64,000 nucleotides of DNA. Source: JADGRB01 sp963835825 (GTDB lineage: Bacteria; Myxococcota_A; Polyangia; Fen-1088). The translations under genes were made by a program, and so were the position numbers. Shown here piece after piece: positions 38,951-50,821 of the stretch (its first letter is position 1; each line of letters starts with the position of its first letter). The notes below the pieces were generated by a model. That model made no database searches. It had not been told where the DNA came from and saw only the letters and a program-made list of their open reading frames with translations. The stretch spans positions 558,001-622,000 of the forward strand of contig CAWIGZ010000001.1 of NCBI GenBank assembly GCA_963835825.1. Direction: 5' to 3'.

Positions 38951-39490
38951 ATGTCTCATCTCAACAAGCGACTGACGGTGGTCGCGGTGCTCGCGTTCGG
39001 GGTGCTGGCCTTCGGCCGGATGAGCCGGGCCGACAGCTCCAACATGGTGGCCAACGCGCAGCGGACGCTGGCGCTGTACCAGAAGGCTGACCCGGGCATC
39101 CAGAAGTTCATCGACGGCTCGGCCGGATACGCCGTGTTTCCGGGCGTTGCCAAAGGGGCGGTCGGGATCGGCGGCGCCCACGGCACGGGCGTGCTGTTCC
39201 AGCACCAGGCGCCGATCGGCAAGGTGACGCTCAGCCAGGTGAGCGTCGGCGCACAGCTCGGCGGGCAGGAGTACTCCGAGGTGATCTTCTTCGAGACGCC
39301 GGCGGCGCTGTCCGACTTCAAGCACGAGAAGACCTCGCTCTCGGCTCAGGTGAGCGCGGTCGCGCTCAAGTCGGGCGCCTCGGCCAACGCCAAGTACAGG
39401 GATGGCGTCGCCATCTTCACCGCGACGAAAGGTGGGCTGATGGCCGAGGCCAGCGTCGGCGGCCAGAAATTCGGCTTCGAGCCTTTCTAG
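38951..39490 (+). CDS. SYLF-domain (Ysc84-like) protein
   Basis: 179 residues. The start, preceded by a GGAAGG site, gives a signal peptide (LTVVAVLAFGVLAFG) ending near RADS. The rest is one SYLF domain: FIDGSAGYAVFPGVAKGAVGI, then GVLFQH, SVGAQLGGQEYSEVIFF and the C-terminal GGLMAEASVGGQKFGF. SYLF domains bind phosphoinositides in eukaryotes; bacterial ones are exported and poorly understood. The 220 bases upstream show no other gene. Confidence 0.88.
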   Translation: MSHLNKRLTVVAVLAFGVLAFGRMSRADSSNMVANAQRTLALYQKADPGIQKFIDGSAGYAVFPGVAKGAVGIGGAHGTGVLFQHQAPIGKVTLSQVSVGAQLGGQEYSEVIFFETPAALSDFKHEKTSLSAQVSAVALKSGASANAKYRDGVAIFTATKGGLMAEASVGGQKFGFEPF

Positions 39491-39787
39491 CCCGCGTCAG
39501 TCGGTGCCCGCGTCGACCGCTGCCGCGTCCCCTGATGGGCTCGCGAACGTGAAGCTCACGGGGGTCCGTCTAGGGCACGAAACGAGCCAAGCTCAGGGCC
39601 GCATCAGGGTTGGCGACCGAGACGCAGCAATGCGCCAGATCGCGACACCGATGTCACGGCATGGCTGCTGCGCGCAGTTCCGGCCGGGCCCCCGCGGATC
39701 AGGGCCGGGGCGTACGTCGCGCCGTGTTCGTCGTCGTGTCGTCCGTCGGAGAAATCCGTCCTTAAAATCAATTCATCGGAGGGACGG

Positions 39788-40354
39788 TTGAGGAGACGGT
39801 GGAGGTGGATCGCGGCGGTCGTCGTGATCGTGGCGGGAGCTCTTCCGGCCTGCGCGGAGGCGCCGCCGGTCGTCAGGGGTCGCCACGCGGCCGAGATGGT
39901 TCTGCCCGACGAACCAGATGCCCTCATCCAGATGCGGAGGCAGGGCTGCGCAGATGCGCCGTGCCCCGTTTATGCCGTTTCAATCTTTCCCGACGGCACC
40001 GCCGTCTACGACGGGCGGGCCAACGTCGGCGTGATCGGACGCCGGAAAGCGCGGCTGGCGCCCAGAGACCTGAGCGCGCTCATCAGCGCCATCGACGCCA
40101 TGGATTTTCTCGACAGCGCCGACAACTGTTGCGTATGCCCGGACGCGGCGGACCCGAGCTTGGTCGTCCTCGACTATCGTCCCGGATCGGTCACCAAGAC
40201 CGTGCAGCATGATCAGCGCTGTCCGAAAGCTCCGCCCGCCTTCGCGGCGCTGGAGAGGCAGATCGACCTGACCACGGGCGCCGGGCATCTGACATCTTCG
40301 CCGCCCCGCCGGGACATCGCCCTCGGAAGCGCGACCCGGCCTTCGAGACGGTGA
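39788..40354 (+). CDS. DUF6438-domain exported protein
   Basis: 188 residues from TTG 39788, placed because GGAGGG lies just upstream and no ATG fits. The N-terminus is basic, then hydrophobic (WIAAVVVIVAGALPAC), with a possible lipobox LPAC (Cys22). The domain has CADAPCPVYAVSIFPDGTAV and YDGRANVGVIG, the DUF6438 signature, with a second Cys pair (NCCVC) later. Function is unknown. The 297 bases before it show only a weak frame I do not accept. Confidence 0.7.
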   Translation: MRRRWRWIAAVVVIVAGALPACAEAPPVVRGRHAAEMVLPDEPDALIQMRRQGCADAPCPVYAVSIFPDGTAVYDGRANVGVIGRRKARLAPRDLSALISAIDAMDFLDSADNCCVCPDAADPSLVVLDYRPGSVTKTVQHDQRCPKAPPAFAALERQIDLTTGAGHLTSSPPRRDIALGSATRPSRR

Positions 40355-40446
40355 GGAGCCGCGACATGCTCCCGGGTCGGCCCATTGTCTTTCAGGCGTG
40401 TCCCGATCCCGTCGCGAAGACCGAGTCGCCGCCGACTGCCGCGCGC

Positions 40447-40788
40447 TCAGAAGAGGGCCAGCCCGACCAGGATCGACGCCGCGTTGGCGATGGCGGAGAC
40501 GCCCAGGGCGCGGGCCGACGAGAGGCCGGGCAGGACCACCATGTAGAACGCCGCCTCGCCGAGCCAGGCCCACAGCTCCGAGAGGGCCAGCGACGAGCGG
40601 CCGGTGAGGCCCACCAGGCGGGGGAAGACGAACCAGACCAGCGGATGCGTGACCAGCTGGGCGAAGACGGCGATCAGCGCCCGGCGCCAGGCCGGCATCG
40701 GATGGCCGCGGGTCAGCGTCACGACGACGGGCGCCTCGATGGCGGCCGTCACCAGGAAGGCGATCAGCCAGGCGTGCGGGGTCGGCAT
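40447..40788 (-). CDS. Small membrane protein
   Basis: 113 residues from ATG 40788 with three or four hydrophobic helices (WLIAFLVTAAIEAPVVV, LIAVFAQLVTHPLVWFVFP, LWAWLGEAAFYMVV). It starts seven bases after the stop of the next membrane protein upstream, so the two are one operon. No family is recognised. A downstream gap separates it from the convergent DUF6438 gene. Confidence 0.7.
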   Translation of the reverse strand: MPTPHAWLIAFLVTAAIEAPVVVTLTRGHPMPAWRRALIAVFAQLVTHPLVWFVFPRLVGLTGRSSLALSELWAWLGEAAFYMVVLPGLSSARALGVSAIANAASILVGLALF

Positions 40789-40795
40789 CGCCGCC

Positions 40796-41887
40796 CTACC
40801 TGCCTCGCACGAACAGGAAGGCGCCGGCCGCCAGCTCGAGGTAGCCGTGGAAGGACGAGAGCGACAGATAAAGCTGGCGGGTGCGGTGGGCATCGGCGAA
40901 CGACGCCGCCAGCACGGCGCAGGCGATGAGGGCGATGACGCCCAGCCAGACGGGCCCGAGATCGCGCAGCAACGAGCGCAGCGACATCCGAAACGAGAGC
41001 GTCCCTTCGCCGCGCAGGTCCTCCTGGGGAATCCAGGCCAGCCAGACGCTGTAGTGGACGGCCTGAAGCATCACGAAGGCCAGCCCCAGCCCGAGCGCGG
41101 TGCGCTGGGGCATCCAGCCCGGCCAGGCGAACACCATCTCGTCGACGAAGCGGGCCGCGCCCGGGCCGCCAAAGTTGACCGCCGGGAGCGCGCCGCCCGA
41201 GACGCAGAGCGCGACGGCCAGCGCCAGCAGCGCGACCGCCGGGAACGCGAACCGCCGGCGCCGGCGAAACAGCAGCAGCCAGAGGGCGATTGCGACCAGG
41301 TTGTGAAGGTGCGCGAACAGGAGACGCGCCAGGTTGGGGCGCGCCAGCCCGGCGACCAGCGCCAGGAGGATGGCCGGGGTCACCAGCAGCCCGCGACGAA
41401 TCGAGCCCGACGACGGTGACGCGGCGGCCGCGGCCCACACGCCGCAGAGCGCCCAGCTCCAGCCGAGCCCGACCTCCGTTGCGGCGAAGGGCCAGCGCCC
41501 GGGGAAGGTCGCTTCCAGCGCACGCGAGGCGAAGAGCGCCAGGCAGCCGGCGACGAGAGCGACGACCCACCAGCGCGGCAGCTCTCGCCGGAGCACCAGG
41601 TAACGGACGTCGCTGGCCACGTGCGCGACGCCGAACAGCGCCGGTCCGACGATGAACAGCACGCCGGGGGCGAGCAGCGTGAGCGCGAAGGCGAGGCTGA
41701 CGCCGAGCAACGCCTGCGCGCGAACGCGCTGATCGCGCTGGGTCACGATCGGACCCGCGAGCGGCGAGCGCGAGAGCCCGACCAGCAGCGCCCGCCGCAT
41801 TCGATCGAACGGGGCCAGCGCGCGGTCGATCGCGGTGGCGCCCGCGCCCGACACGACGGTTGCTGGTGAGACGGCGCTGGCCGGCAT
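40796..41887 (-). CDS. Polytopic membrane protein
   Basis: About 363 residues from ATG 41887, which lies five bases after the stop of the MYXO-CTERM gene. It has about nine hydrophobic helices. The motif VAHVASDVRYLVLRRELP after helix 2 and the His-rich LFAHLHNLVAIALWLLLF and MLQAVHYSVWLAWIP helices suggest a heme- or metal-linked membrane protein. I cannot name a family. The operon links it with the exported protein upstream and the small membrane protein downstream. Confidence 0.7.
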   Translation of the reverse strand: MPASAVSPATVVSGAGATAIDRALAPFDRMRRALLVGLSRSPLAGPIVTQRDQRVRAQALLGVSLAFALTLLAPGVLFIVGPALFGVAHVASDVRYLVLRRELPRWWVVALVAGCLALFASRALEATFPGRWPFAATEVGLGWSWALCGVWAAAAASPSSGSIRRGLLVTPAILLALVAGLARPNLARLLFAHLHNLVAIALWLLLFRRRRRFAFPAVALLALAVALCVSGGALPAVNFGGPGAARFVDEMVFAWPGWMPQRTALGLGLAFVMLQAVHYSVWLAWIPQEDLRGEGTLSFRMSLRSLLRDLGPVWLGVIALIACAVLAASFADAHRTRQLYLSLSSFHGYLELAAGAFLFVRGR

Positions 41888-41892
41888 CGGGG

Positions 41893-42645
41893 TCAGCGCC
41901 GACGTCTGCGGCGTCGATCGTGGAGGAGCGCGAGGGCTCCTACCGCCAGCAGACCAAGCGCGATGGCGGCCGGACCGGTCGCGCGTGGCGCGACGTCGCA
42001 ACCGCCGCTGCTCCCGCAAGACTGACAGGCGGCGCCCGCACCGGCCGCGCCGACGTTGCCGCCCAAGGCGCCGTTGCCGCCCGACGCGCTGGTGGCGCCT
42101 GCGCCGCCGTTGCCGCCCGACGCGCTGGTGGCGCCTGCGCCGCCGTTGCCGCCCGTGGCGCTGGTGGCGCCTGCGCCGCCGTTGCCGCCCGACGCGCTGG
42201 TGGCGCCTGCGCCGCCGTTGCCGCCCGTGGCGCCCGCGCCGCCCGCTCCCCCTTCACCCGCCGGTGGTCCGGTCGGCTTGGGCGGCGTCGGCCCGGCGCA
42301 GACATATTTGGTCGACGAGCTGTTGCAGTAGGCCTGCGTCGACGAGCACATGCCGCCGTCGCCGCAGGCCGTCCCGAACTTGCTCGGCTCGCAGCCCGCG
42401 TCGGGGGCCGCCAGGATGGCCGGACAGGCGTCGCACTTGTAGACGGTCATGCCGGTGCCGCACGAGACCGCGTAACACTGGCCGCCGCCCTGGCAAGCCT
42501 TCCCGACGTCCTTGGCGTCGCAGGTGATGAGCGCGTCGAAGGCGCCGCAGGTCGGCGCGACATCGGCCCGAGAGGGGAGCGCCCATCCGGTCGCGATCGA
42601 CACGACGAGGACGCTGAGCAATTTCAGGTTGGACGTCTTTTCCAT
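41893..42645 (-). CDS. Exported Cys-rich protein with MYXO-CTERM-like tail
   Basis: 250 residues. Start ATG 42645 follows GAGGAGG. A signal peptide (LKLLSVLVVSIATGWALP) ends near SRA. Residues about 30-125 are Cys-rich (CGAFDALITCDAKDVG, CDACPAIL). A linker of 12-residue repeats GGNGGAGATSAS follows. The tail is GGCDVAP, a hydrophobic helix (AIALGLLAVGALALL) and a run of Arg, the MYXO-CTERM layout with a single Cys. Known MYXO-CTERM proteins are cut near this Cys by myxosortases and moved to the surface. Confidence 0.8.
   Translation of the reverse strand: MEKTSNLKLLSVLVVSIATGWALPSRADVAPTCGAFDALITCDAKDVGKACQGGGQCYAVSCGTGMTVYKCDACPAILAAPDAGCEPSKFGTACGDGGMCSSTQAYCNSSSTKYVCAGPTPPKPTGPPAGEGGAGGAGATGGNGGAGATSASGGNGGAGATSATGGNGGAGATSASGGNGGAGATSASGGNGALGGNVGAAGAGAACQSCGSSGGCDVAPRATGPAAIALGLLAVGALALLHDRRRRRRR
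42070..42240. repeat. 36-base tandem coding repeat
   Basis: Four full copies and one partial copy of a 36-base unit encoding the 12-residue linker repeat. Copies are almost identical at base level, alternating only between a GACGCG and a GTGGCG variant, which points to recent expansion. Confidence 0.9.
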
Positions 42646-42766
42646 CTGCCTCCTCAAAGCATCGCCCATGCCACACCTAAGTAGCTCAGATCGCGACTCG
42701 CTGGGCGCGCCGACGCATCAGATATTCGATGCCGAATGACATGGATGCCCCGCGGCCACCGGAACA

Positions 42767-43891
42767 CTAACGGCGGTGAAGCACGTTCTGCGCGTCCCGC
42801 AGCCACGTCGAGATCGGCGGCTGGCCGCGCAACATCCAGCCGGCGCCCCCCAGGATGATCAGGGCGGCGATGAGCGCGACTCCGGCTCGGACGGAAGCTC
42901 GGGATCCTCGTTTCTCGACGTCGACCCGCGGGGCCTCGCGGGCGGGACGCTCGGGAGCCTCGACGGCCACCGAGCGAAGCGGGGTGTGGGGCGTGCCGCG
43001 CCCCGCGGCCACGCCGTCGCGCGCCGGCGACGCCGCGGCCTCGAACGCCCGGGCGAAGGCCCGGATCGTGGGGAATCGGTCGGCGCGCTCCCTGGACAGC
43101 GCCCGTCGCAGCACCTTGTCGACCTCGGCGGGGAGCTGCGGGGCGGCGGGGCCGGGGGGCGTGGGAACGGCCGAGATCACCTGGTTCAAGATGGCGTTGA
43201 CGTCCGGGCCGGTGAACGGCAGGCAGGCCGTCGCCGCGAACCAGGCCAGGCAGGCCAGCGACCACTGATCGCTGCGGTGATCGATGGCGTCCTGGCGCCC
43301 CTCGGCCTGCTCGGGCGCCATGAACTCGGGCGTGCCGAACACGGCGCGCGCGACGGTGAGCTTGGTGGCCGACGTCTTCAACACCTTCGAGAGGCCGAAG
43401 TCGACGACCTTGGCCAGCACGCCGCCGTCGGGGGCGCGCACCAGGAAGACGTTGTCGGTCTTCAGATCGCGGTGAACGACGCCCGCCGCGTGGGCCTCGG
43501 CCAGGGCCGACGCCACCTGGTTGACGATCTGCACGACCGTCTCCATCGGGAGCGGCCCGACGCGCTCGAGGCGCGTCTGCAGATCCTCGCCGTCCAGCAG
43601 CTCCATGACCAGGTAGGGCTGCCCCGCCGGCGTGGTGCCGAAGCCGTAGACGCTGACGATGTTGGGGTGCGCCAGCTCGCTGGTCACCTTCGCCTCCCGG
43701 CGGAAGCGCATGGCCAGCTCCGGATAGGCCAGCAGCTCGCGGTGCATGACCTTGACCGCGAGGCGCTTGCCGGCGCTGGTGTGGTGGCCTTCGTAGACCG
43801 TCCCCATCGCCCCCTGGCCGAGCAGGCGGGTGAGACGGTACGTGCCGTCGAGGACGGTGCCGGCGGGCAAGCTGTCGCGAGGCTCGGTCAT
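42767..43891 (-). CDS. PknB-type Ser/Thr protein kinase
   Basis: 374 residues. Kinase landmarks: Gly loop GQGAMGTVYEG (25-35), Lys47 in AVKVMH, catalytic HRDLKTDN, DFG in VVDFGLSK, and GTPEFMAPEQ. The family pattern is complete, so it should be active. After the kinase domain comes a basic linker and one membrane helix (AGVALIAALIILGGAGWML) near residue 340, with a short outside tail and no sensor domain. The start ATG is 80 bases from the divergent tex gene. Kinases like this are abundant in Myxococcota. Confidence 0.95.
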   Translation of the reverse strand: MTEPRDSLPAGTVLDGTYRLTRLLGQGAMGTVYEGHHTSAGKRLAVKVMHRELLAYPELAMRFRREAKVTSELAHPNIVSVYGFGTTPAGQPYLVMELLDGEDLQTRLERVGPLPMETVVQIVNQVASALAEAHAAGVVHRDLKTDNVFLVRAPDGGVLAKVVDFGLSKVLKTSATKLTVARAVFGTPEFMAPEQAEGRQDAIDHRSDQWSLACLAWFAATACLPFTGPDVNAILNQVISAVPTPPGPAAPQLPAEVDKVLRRALSRERADRFPTIRAFARAFEAAASPARDGVAAGRGTPHTPLRSVAVEAPERPAREAPRVDVEKRGSRASVRAGVALIAALIILGGAGWMLRGQPPISTWLRDAQNVLHRR

Positions 43892-43971
43892 GCGCGACGG
43901 ACAATGAGACGTCGCGCTTCAGAAATATTCAAGCTTCTCTCGGCGTCCGAGATGGATAGCCTTCCGCGGGC

Positions 43972-46352
<2,381 letters not shown>

Positions 46353-46428
46353 CCCTCCCCGCGCGAGCTGGGCAGCGCCACCGGGTGTCGGCGGGCGGTG
46401 GTGATCGCGGGGATGCCCGGCAGCAGTC

Positions 46429-48285
46429 TCAACGGCGCTTGGTCATCGCCTTGGCGGCGGCCAGCCGCTGCTCGAGCTGGCGCACGGTGGCCATCCCGAT
46501 CCGTTTGATGCCGACCTTGCGATTGAGCGCGGCGTTGATGTCGGCGTGGGTGCGGCCGGTCAGGTGGACGAGATCGATGACCGCCTCGCTGTTCTGCTCG
46601 CGCAGCTGCCGGCGGCGCGCCAGGGCGCCGCTCTTGGCGGGGGCGACGGGGAGCGGATCGGCGGCCGGCGGGGGAACTCGGCCGAGCCCGGGCGAGGGGC
46701 GCAACAGCATGGGGCGCGTCCCGGCGGCGATCTCGGCCCCGCCGACGAAGTCGGGGATCTCGCCGTTCGGATCGCCGTCGCCGTCGGCGTCAGCCTGGTA
46801 GATGCGGGGCTCCTCCAGCGGGCGTCCGTGCTCGTCGAGCGGGGTGGCCGAGATCGGCGCGAACAGCGAGAGCTGTTCGGAGAGATCCCGCTCGGTCTCG
46901 GTCTTCTTGGCGGGCGCCTCGTCGTCGCGCTCCCCTTCGTAGCCGTCGTCCGTTCGTGATTCCTTGCGCAGCGAGTGCCGGCGCTGCTCGGCGATGGCGG
47001 CGCCGAACTTCCGCAGCCGCACGTCGTCGGGGATGAACATGTACGCGGCCTGTTTTGCGAGCCGCGCGTTCCAGCGGACCAGGCGTCCCACCGCCTGGCG
47101 AAAGAACAGCTCGGTCACCGTGTTGGTGGCGTAGACGCCGACGCGCAGGCGCGGGATGTCGACCCCCTCCGAGACCATCCGCACCGCGACGATCCAGGGC
47201 GCGATGCCGTCGGCGAACCGGCTGATCTTCTCGGAGGCGGCGGGGTCGTCGGAGGTGGTGACCATCGGCGAGACGCCGAGGCGCTCCTCCATGATCGTGG
47301 CGATGGCCTTGGCGTGCTCCTGATCGATGGTGATCGCCAGGCCGGCCGCCTTGGGATCCCGCTCCCGGAGGTGCATCAGCTGGGCGTGGGCCTGCGCCAG
47401 CACGGTGGGCATCCAGTCGCCGGCCACGTCGAGCGCGGTGCGCAGCCGTTGGCTGGCCAGCTCGCGCGCCAGCCGATCGTCGAAGGTCGCCTCGTAGGAG
47501 ACGCCGTCGGGCGCGGTCCACTCCATCCGCCCGTTGATGCGCGGAAAATAGACCGGCCGCACGACCTTGCGGTCCTTCAGCGCGTCGCCGTATCCGTACT
47601 CGAAGTCGGGCTGGGCCAGCTCGCCGACGTAATTCATGAAGGGGATCGTCCGCTGGTCCGAGCGAAACGGCGTGCCCGAGAGGCTGAGGCGCCGCCAGGC
47701 CGGGTCGAACGCCTGGCGAATCGCGTCGCCCCACGAGCGGCTGTCCCCGGCGTGGTGGATCTCGTCCAGCACCACCAGCGCCTGTCGCACCATCGGCCGG
47801 AACGCCGTCGGGGCCATCGCGACCTGCTGGTAGGTGACGACGACGCCGTGCGCGTCGGAGGGGAGGCCGCCGTACCCGACGCTCCACTCGGGATCGAGGT
47901 GGATGTCCAGCCGCTCGGCGGCTTGCGCCCACTGGTACTTGAGGTGCTGCGTGGGGACCACCACCACCACCCGCCGGATCGCCTTCGACACCAGCGCGCG
48001 CCGGCCGGCCGTCAGCGCGAAGGTGGTCTTGCCGGCGCCGGGCGTCGCCACCGCTAGAAAGTTCGGCGAAGCGCTGGCCTCGAACTGGGCCAGGGCGTCG
48101 TACTGCCAGGGACGCAGCGGCACCGGGCCAGGTTCCGCCGCCCGCGCGGCGTACTCCCCGGAAGCGATGCGCTCGGCGGCATCGGCGGCGGCGGAGTCGG
48201 GTGTGTCGAAGAGAGACAAGGTCGGTGGCCGGCGAGGAAGGTACGGGAGTCTGAACGCCCGCGCGCCACAGCAACAGCTAGACAT
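46429..48285 (-). CDS. SF2 DEAD/DEAH helicase, XPB-like
   Basis: Up to 618 residues. Motifs are RPWQYDAL (Q-like), Walker A ATPGAGKTT, motif II DEIHHAG, motif III LSGTPFRSD, and in the second RecA domain VRMVSEGVDIPRL and RQAVGRLVRW. The pattern matches the XPB/RecG-like branch of DNA-repair helicases. The C-terminal 200 residues are charged with a KRRQLREQNSEAV-type region and end in a small conserved helical domain. The first 22 residues (Cys/Arg-rich) look non-coding, so the TTG at 48219 is a likely alternative start. It is convergent with tex. Confidence 0.85.
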   Translation of the reverse strand: MSSCCCGARAFRLPYLPRRPPTLSLFDTPDSAAADAAERIASGEYAARAAEPGPVPLRPWQYDALAQFEASASPNFLAVATPGAGKTTFALTAGRRALVSKAIRRVVVVVPTQHLKYQWAQAAERLDIHLDPEWSVGYGGLPSDAHGVVVTYQQVAMAPTAFRPMVRQALVVLDEIHHAGDSRSWGDAIRQAFDPAWRRLSLSGTPFRSDQRTIPFMNYVGELAQPDFEYGYGDALKDRKVVRPVYFPRINGRMEWTAPDGVSYEATFDDRLARELASQRLRTALDVAGDWMPTVLAQAHAQLMHLRERDPKAAGLAITIDQEHAKAIATIMEERLGVSPMVTTSDDPAASEKISRFADGIAPWIVAVRMVSEGVDIPRLRVGVYATNTVTELFFRQAVGRLVRWNARLAKQAAYMFIPDDVRLRKFGAAIAEQRRHSLRKESRTDDGYEGERDDEAPAKKTETERDLSEQLSLFAPISATPLDEHGRPLEEPRIYQADADGDGDPNGEIPDFVGGAEIAAGTRPMLLRPSPGLGRVPPPAADPLPVAPAKSGALARRRQLREQNSEAVIDLVHLTGRTHADINAALNRKVGIKRIGMATVRQLEQRLAAAKAMTKRR

Positions 48286-48324
48286 TCTCGTCCGTGCTGG
48301 CCTCGCCTCCGCGCGGGCGAGGGT

Positions 48325-49689
48325 CTACCGGCTGGGAACGAAGAGCGCCTTCAACTTCCCGAGACCGGCTTCTGCGCCCAGGCCCGCCAGGTAGGCGACG
48401 GCGATCGTCGCCAGGCAGGTCAGCGTCGCGCGGGGGGGACCGCCCAGCCCGACCTCCATCATGACCGCGGTGATCGGCAGACGGTAACCGCCCGCGATGC
48501 CGCCCGCCGCGCCGGCCGCCCCGGCCAGATCGTTCCCCACGCCGAGCCCCGGAGCGAACACCCGGCCGGCGAGATCGCCGACGGCCAGGAACGGCACGAA
48601 CACGCCGCCGCAGCCGCCGGCCGCGACCGCGGCAATCGTGGCCACCGCCCGCAAGAGGCAAACGGCGAGAAGGGTCAGGGGGAGCGCGTTGACGCGCTCG
48701 GCCCAGAGGACGGCGCCGCCGCCTGGGCCGGAAGCGGCCGCCGGGCCCGCGATCCTGACGAGCGTCAGAGCGGCCACGACGGTCGCGGCTCCGCCGATCG
48801 CCAGCCGGACGACAGGAGAGGTCTTCCACTTCTTGGCGCCATAGACGGCTATTCCGGCGCTCGAGCTGATGGCGCCCGCCGCCGTCCCGATGAACAGCGC
48901 GGTGAGCAGGGCCTGGACCACGCTGACCGGCGGCTCCTTCGGGACGACCAGGCGGATCAAGTTGAGGTGGAACGTCATGTTGATCGTCCAGCCGATGAAT
49001 CCCCCGATCAGCGCGGCTGTCACCCGCTCCGCGCTCAACGGCGCCCGCCGGCGTCGGCCGAGCTCCAGCATGAAGGCGGTCCCGACCAGGGGGATGGCCA
49101 TGAGCGCCGCCACCCCCGCGGCGCCGCCGGCCAGGGCGGCCGGTCGAATGAACCGACGCCACCGGCGGCCGCGATCGGCGAGGCAGTCGCCGGCCGCCAA
49201 GCCCAGGTACGCGGCGGGCGCCTCCGTCCCCATCGCGGCGCCCGAGCAGACGGTGGCGAGGATTGCGATCGCCCGAATTGGCGCCAGCCGCCAAGGAAAT
49301 CGCTCCTCTTCGCCCGCGCAGTTCACGACGTCGGCGCTGATGTCCGCCCGGGCCACCTCGGGATGAAAAGTCCGCCAGGAGTTCTTTGGGAGGCCATCGG
49401 CAGCCGGCTCCGCGTCGAGGCCGTATCCGTGCAGAACCCAAACCGACAGGGCCAATCCCAGGACCGGCACGACCAGGACGTACCAAGTGTCCTGGACGGA
49501 CGCGAAGTCGATCCCCGCCTTCAGCACCGAAGTGAACCCGACGACCAGGAACCCACCGACCAATCCGCCGAGCAGCGCCCCCAGGCAGGCGGTGCCGATG
49601 CGCGACAGGCGTGCGCTCGCGTTCGCCGCCGACCGCCCCGCGCCGGGCGGCGCGCCGGCTAGGTGGCTATCGCGGGAGCGCGAGCGCAT
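48325..49689 (-). CDS. ClC-family chloride channel or antiporter
   Basis: About 454 residues with ten or more hydrophobic helices. The ClC landmarks are visible but altered: GSGIP-like segment as ATVCSGAAMGTEAP, and the helix-N filter GGVFVPFLAVG. A conserved inverted-repeat helix arrangement follows. No CBS or TrkA domain is attached. ATG 49689 was chosen because it starts near the first helix and overlaps the end of the potassium-channel gene by 23 bases, so both are co-expressed; the longer frame is antisense to that gene. Confidence 0.8.
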   Translation of the reverse strand: MRSRSRDSHLAGAPPGAGRSAANASARLSRIGTACLGALLGGLVGGFLVVGFTSVLKAGIDFASVQDTWYVLVVPVLGLALSVWVLHGYGLDAEPAADGLPKNSWRTFHPEVARADISADVVNCAGEEERFPWRLAPIRAIAILATVCSGAAMGTEAPAAYLGLAAGDCLADRGRRWRRFIRPAALAGGAAGVAALMAIPLVGTAFMLELGRRRRAPLSAERVTAALIGGFIGWTINMTFHLNLIRLVVPKEPPVSVVQALLTALFIGTAAGAISSSAGIAVYGAKKWKTSPVVRLAIGGAATVVAALTLVRIAGPAAASGPGGGAVLWAERVNALPLTLLAVCLLRAVATIAAVAAGGCGGVFVPFLAVGDLAGRVFAPGLGVGNDLAGAAGAAGGIAGGYRLPITAVMMEVGLGGPPRATLTCLATIAVAYLAGLGAEAGLGKLKALFVPSR

Positions 49690-50689
49690 CGGCCCGACCC
49701 AGCTGGGCGCGACTGCCCAGCGTGATGATGGTGTCTCCGGCGGCGACGGGGGCGTCGTCAGCGGGGTTGAAGGCCAGCTGCCCGTCCCGGCGCTTGATGG
49801 CGACGAGAATGAGCCCGGACCGTGCACGAAGGCCGCTGGTCCCGACGGTCCGGCCGTCGAGCGGACTGCCCGGCCCGACGAGCTGCTCTTCCATCTGCAG
49901 GTCGGTGTGGCCCTTCCAGGTCGCCTCCTCGATGAAGTCGAGCACCGCCGGGCGCAGCACCGCCTGCGCCATCAGCCCGCCGGCGATGGCGTGCGGCGAA
50001 ACGATGCGGTTGGCCCCCGCGCGCGCCAGCTTCTGCACGGTCCCTTCGTCTTCCGCGCGCGAGATGATCGGCAACGCCGGGCAGAGCAGGCGGGCGGTCA
50101 TGGTGATGAGGACGTTGTCGGAGTCGGCGCCCGCCACCGCGACCAGCGCGCGGGCACGCCCGATGCCGGCGCGATTCAGCGTCGCGTCGGCGGTGGCGTC
50201 GCCGAGCACCAGATGAGCCGCGGCGTCGCCGGCGGTGAGCGCGGCCTCCAGGCGATCGATCACCACCACCACAGCTCCCGCGGCCAGGAGATCCGCGCAG
50301 ACGTGCCGGCCGACGTGGCCATGGCCGCAGACGATCACGTGGTGCTGGAGCGCCTCGATCCGCTTTCGCATCCGCCAGTTCCCCAAGAAGTCACGCAGCT
50401 CGCCGGTGATGATGGTGCTCAGCAGCTCGGTCGCGGCGATGGCGACGGTGAAGATCCCCCCCAGCGCCAGGGCCATCGTGAACAGATGGCCGGACGTCGA
50501 CAGGTAGCCGGTATCGCTGTGGCCGATCGACGTCAGGGTAATGACAGCGACGAAGAACGAGTTGAACCACGACCACCCCTCCAGATACCGGTAGCCCGCC
50601 GTGCCGATGCCGATCAGCACCGCCGGCACGCTGCCAAATACGAGCAAGCGCAGAGGAGGCGGAAGCTTTCGCGGCGGCGGGATCGCCAC
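49667..50689 (-). CDS. Potassium channel with RCK (TrkA-N/C) domains
   Basis: 340 residues. Two membrane helices flank a pore loop, FFVAVITLTSIGHSDTG; the usual filter TxGYGD is changed to S-I-G-H-S-D. A Rossmann RCK_N domain follows (HVIVCGHGHVGRHV, VIDRLEAA, VLGDATADATL) and an RCK_C domain at the C-terminus. The layout is that of MthK/Kch-like channels gated by ligand on the RCK ring. The altered filter may change ion selectivity. It shares an operon with the ClC gene, so both could adjust membrane potential or osmotic balance. Confidence 0.85.
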   Translation of the reverse strand: MAIPPPRKLPPPLRLLVFGSVPAVLIGIGTAGYRYLEGWSWFNSFFVAVITLTSIGHSDTGYLSTSGHLFTMALALGGIFTVAIAATELLSTIITGELRDFLGNWRMRKRIEALQHHVIVCGHGHVGRHVCADLLAAGAVVVVIDRLEAALTAGDAAAHLVLGDATADATLNRAGIGRARALVAVAGADSDNVLITMTARLLCPALPIISRAEDEGTVQKLARAGANRIVSPHAIAGGLMAQAVLRPAVLDFIEEATWKGHTDLQMEEQLVGPGSPLDGRTVGTSGLRARSGLILVAIKRRDGQLAFNPADDAPVAAGDTIITLGSRAQLGRADALALPR

Positions 50690-50821
50690 ATGAACTAGGT
50701 GGGTCCGGGCAGGTGGCTGTCAATGTCGCCGGCGGCCGCGTGCCTCCGATGCAGGGCGGCTCCTTACGTTCGTCGGGGACTGGCGCTCCAGGCGGAACAT
50801 CCTCAGCTTCATCCAGGATTG

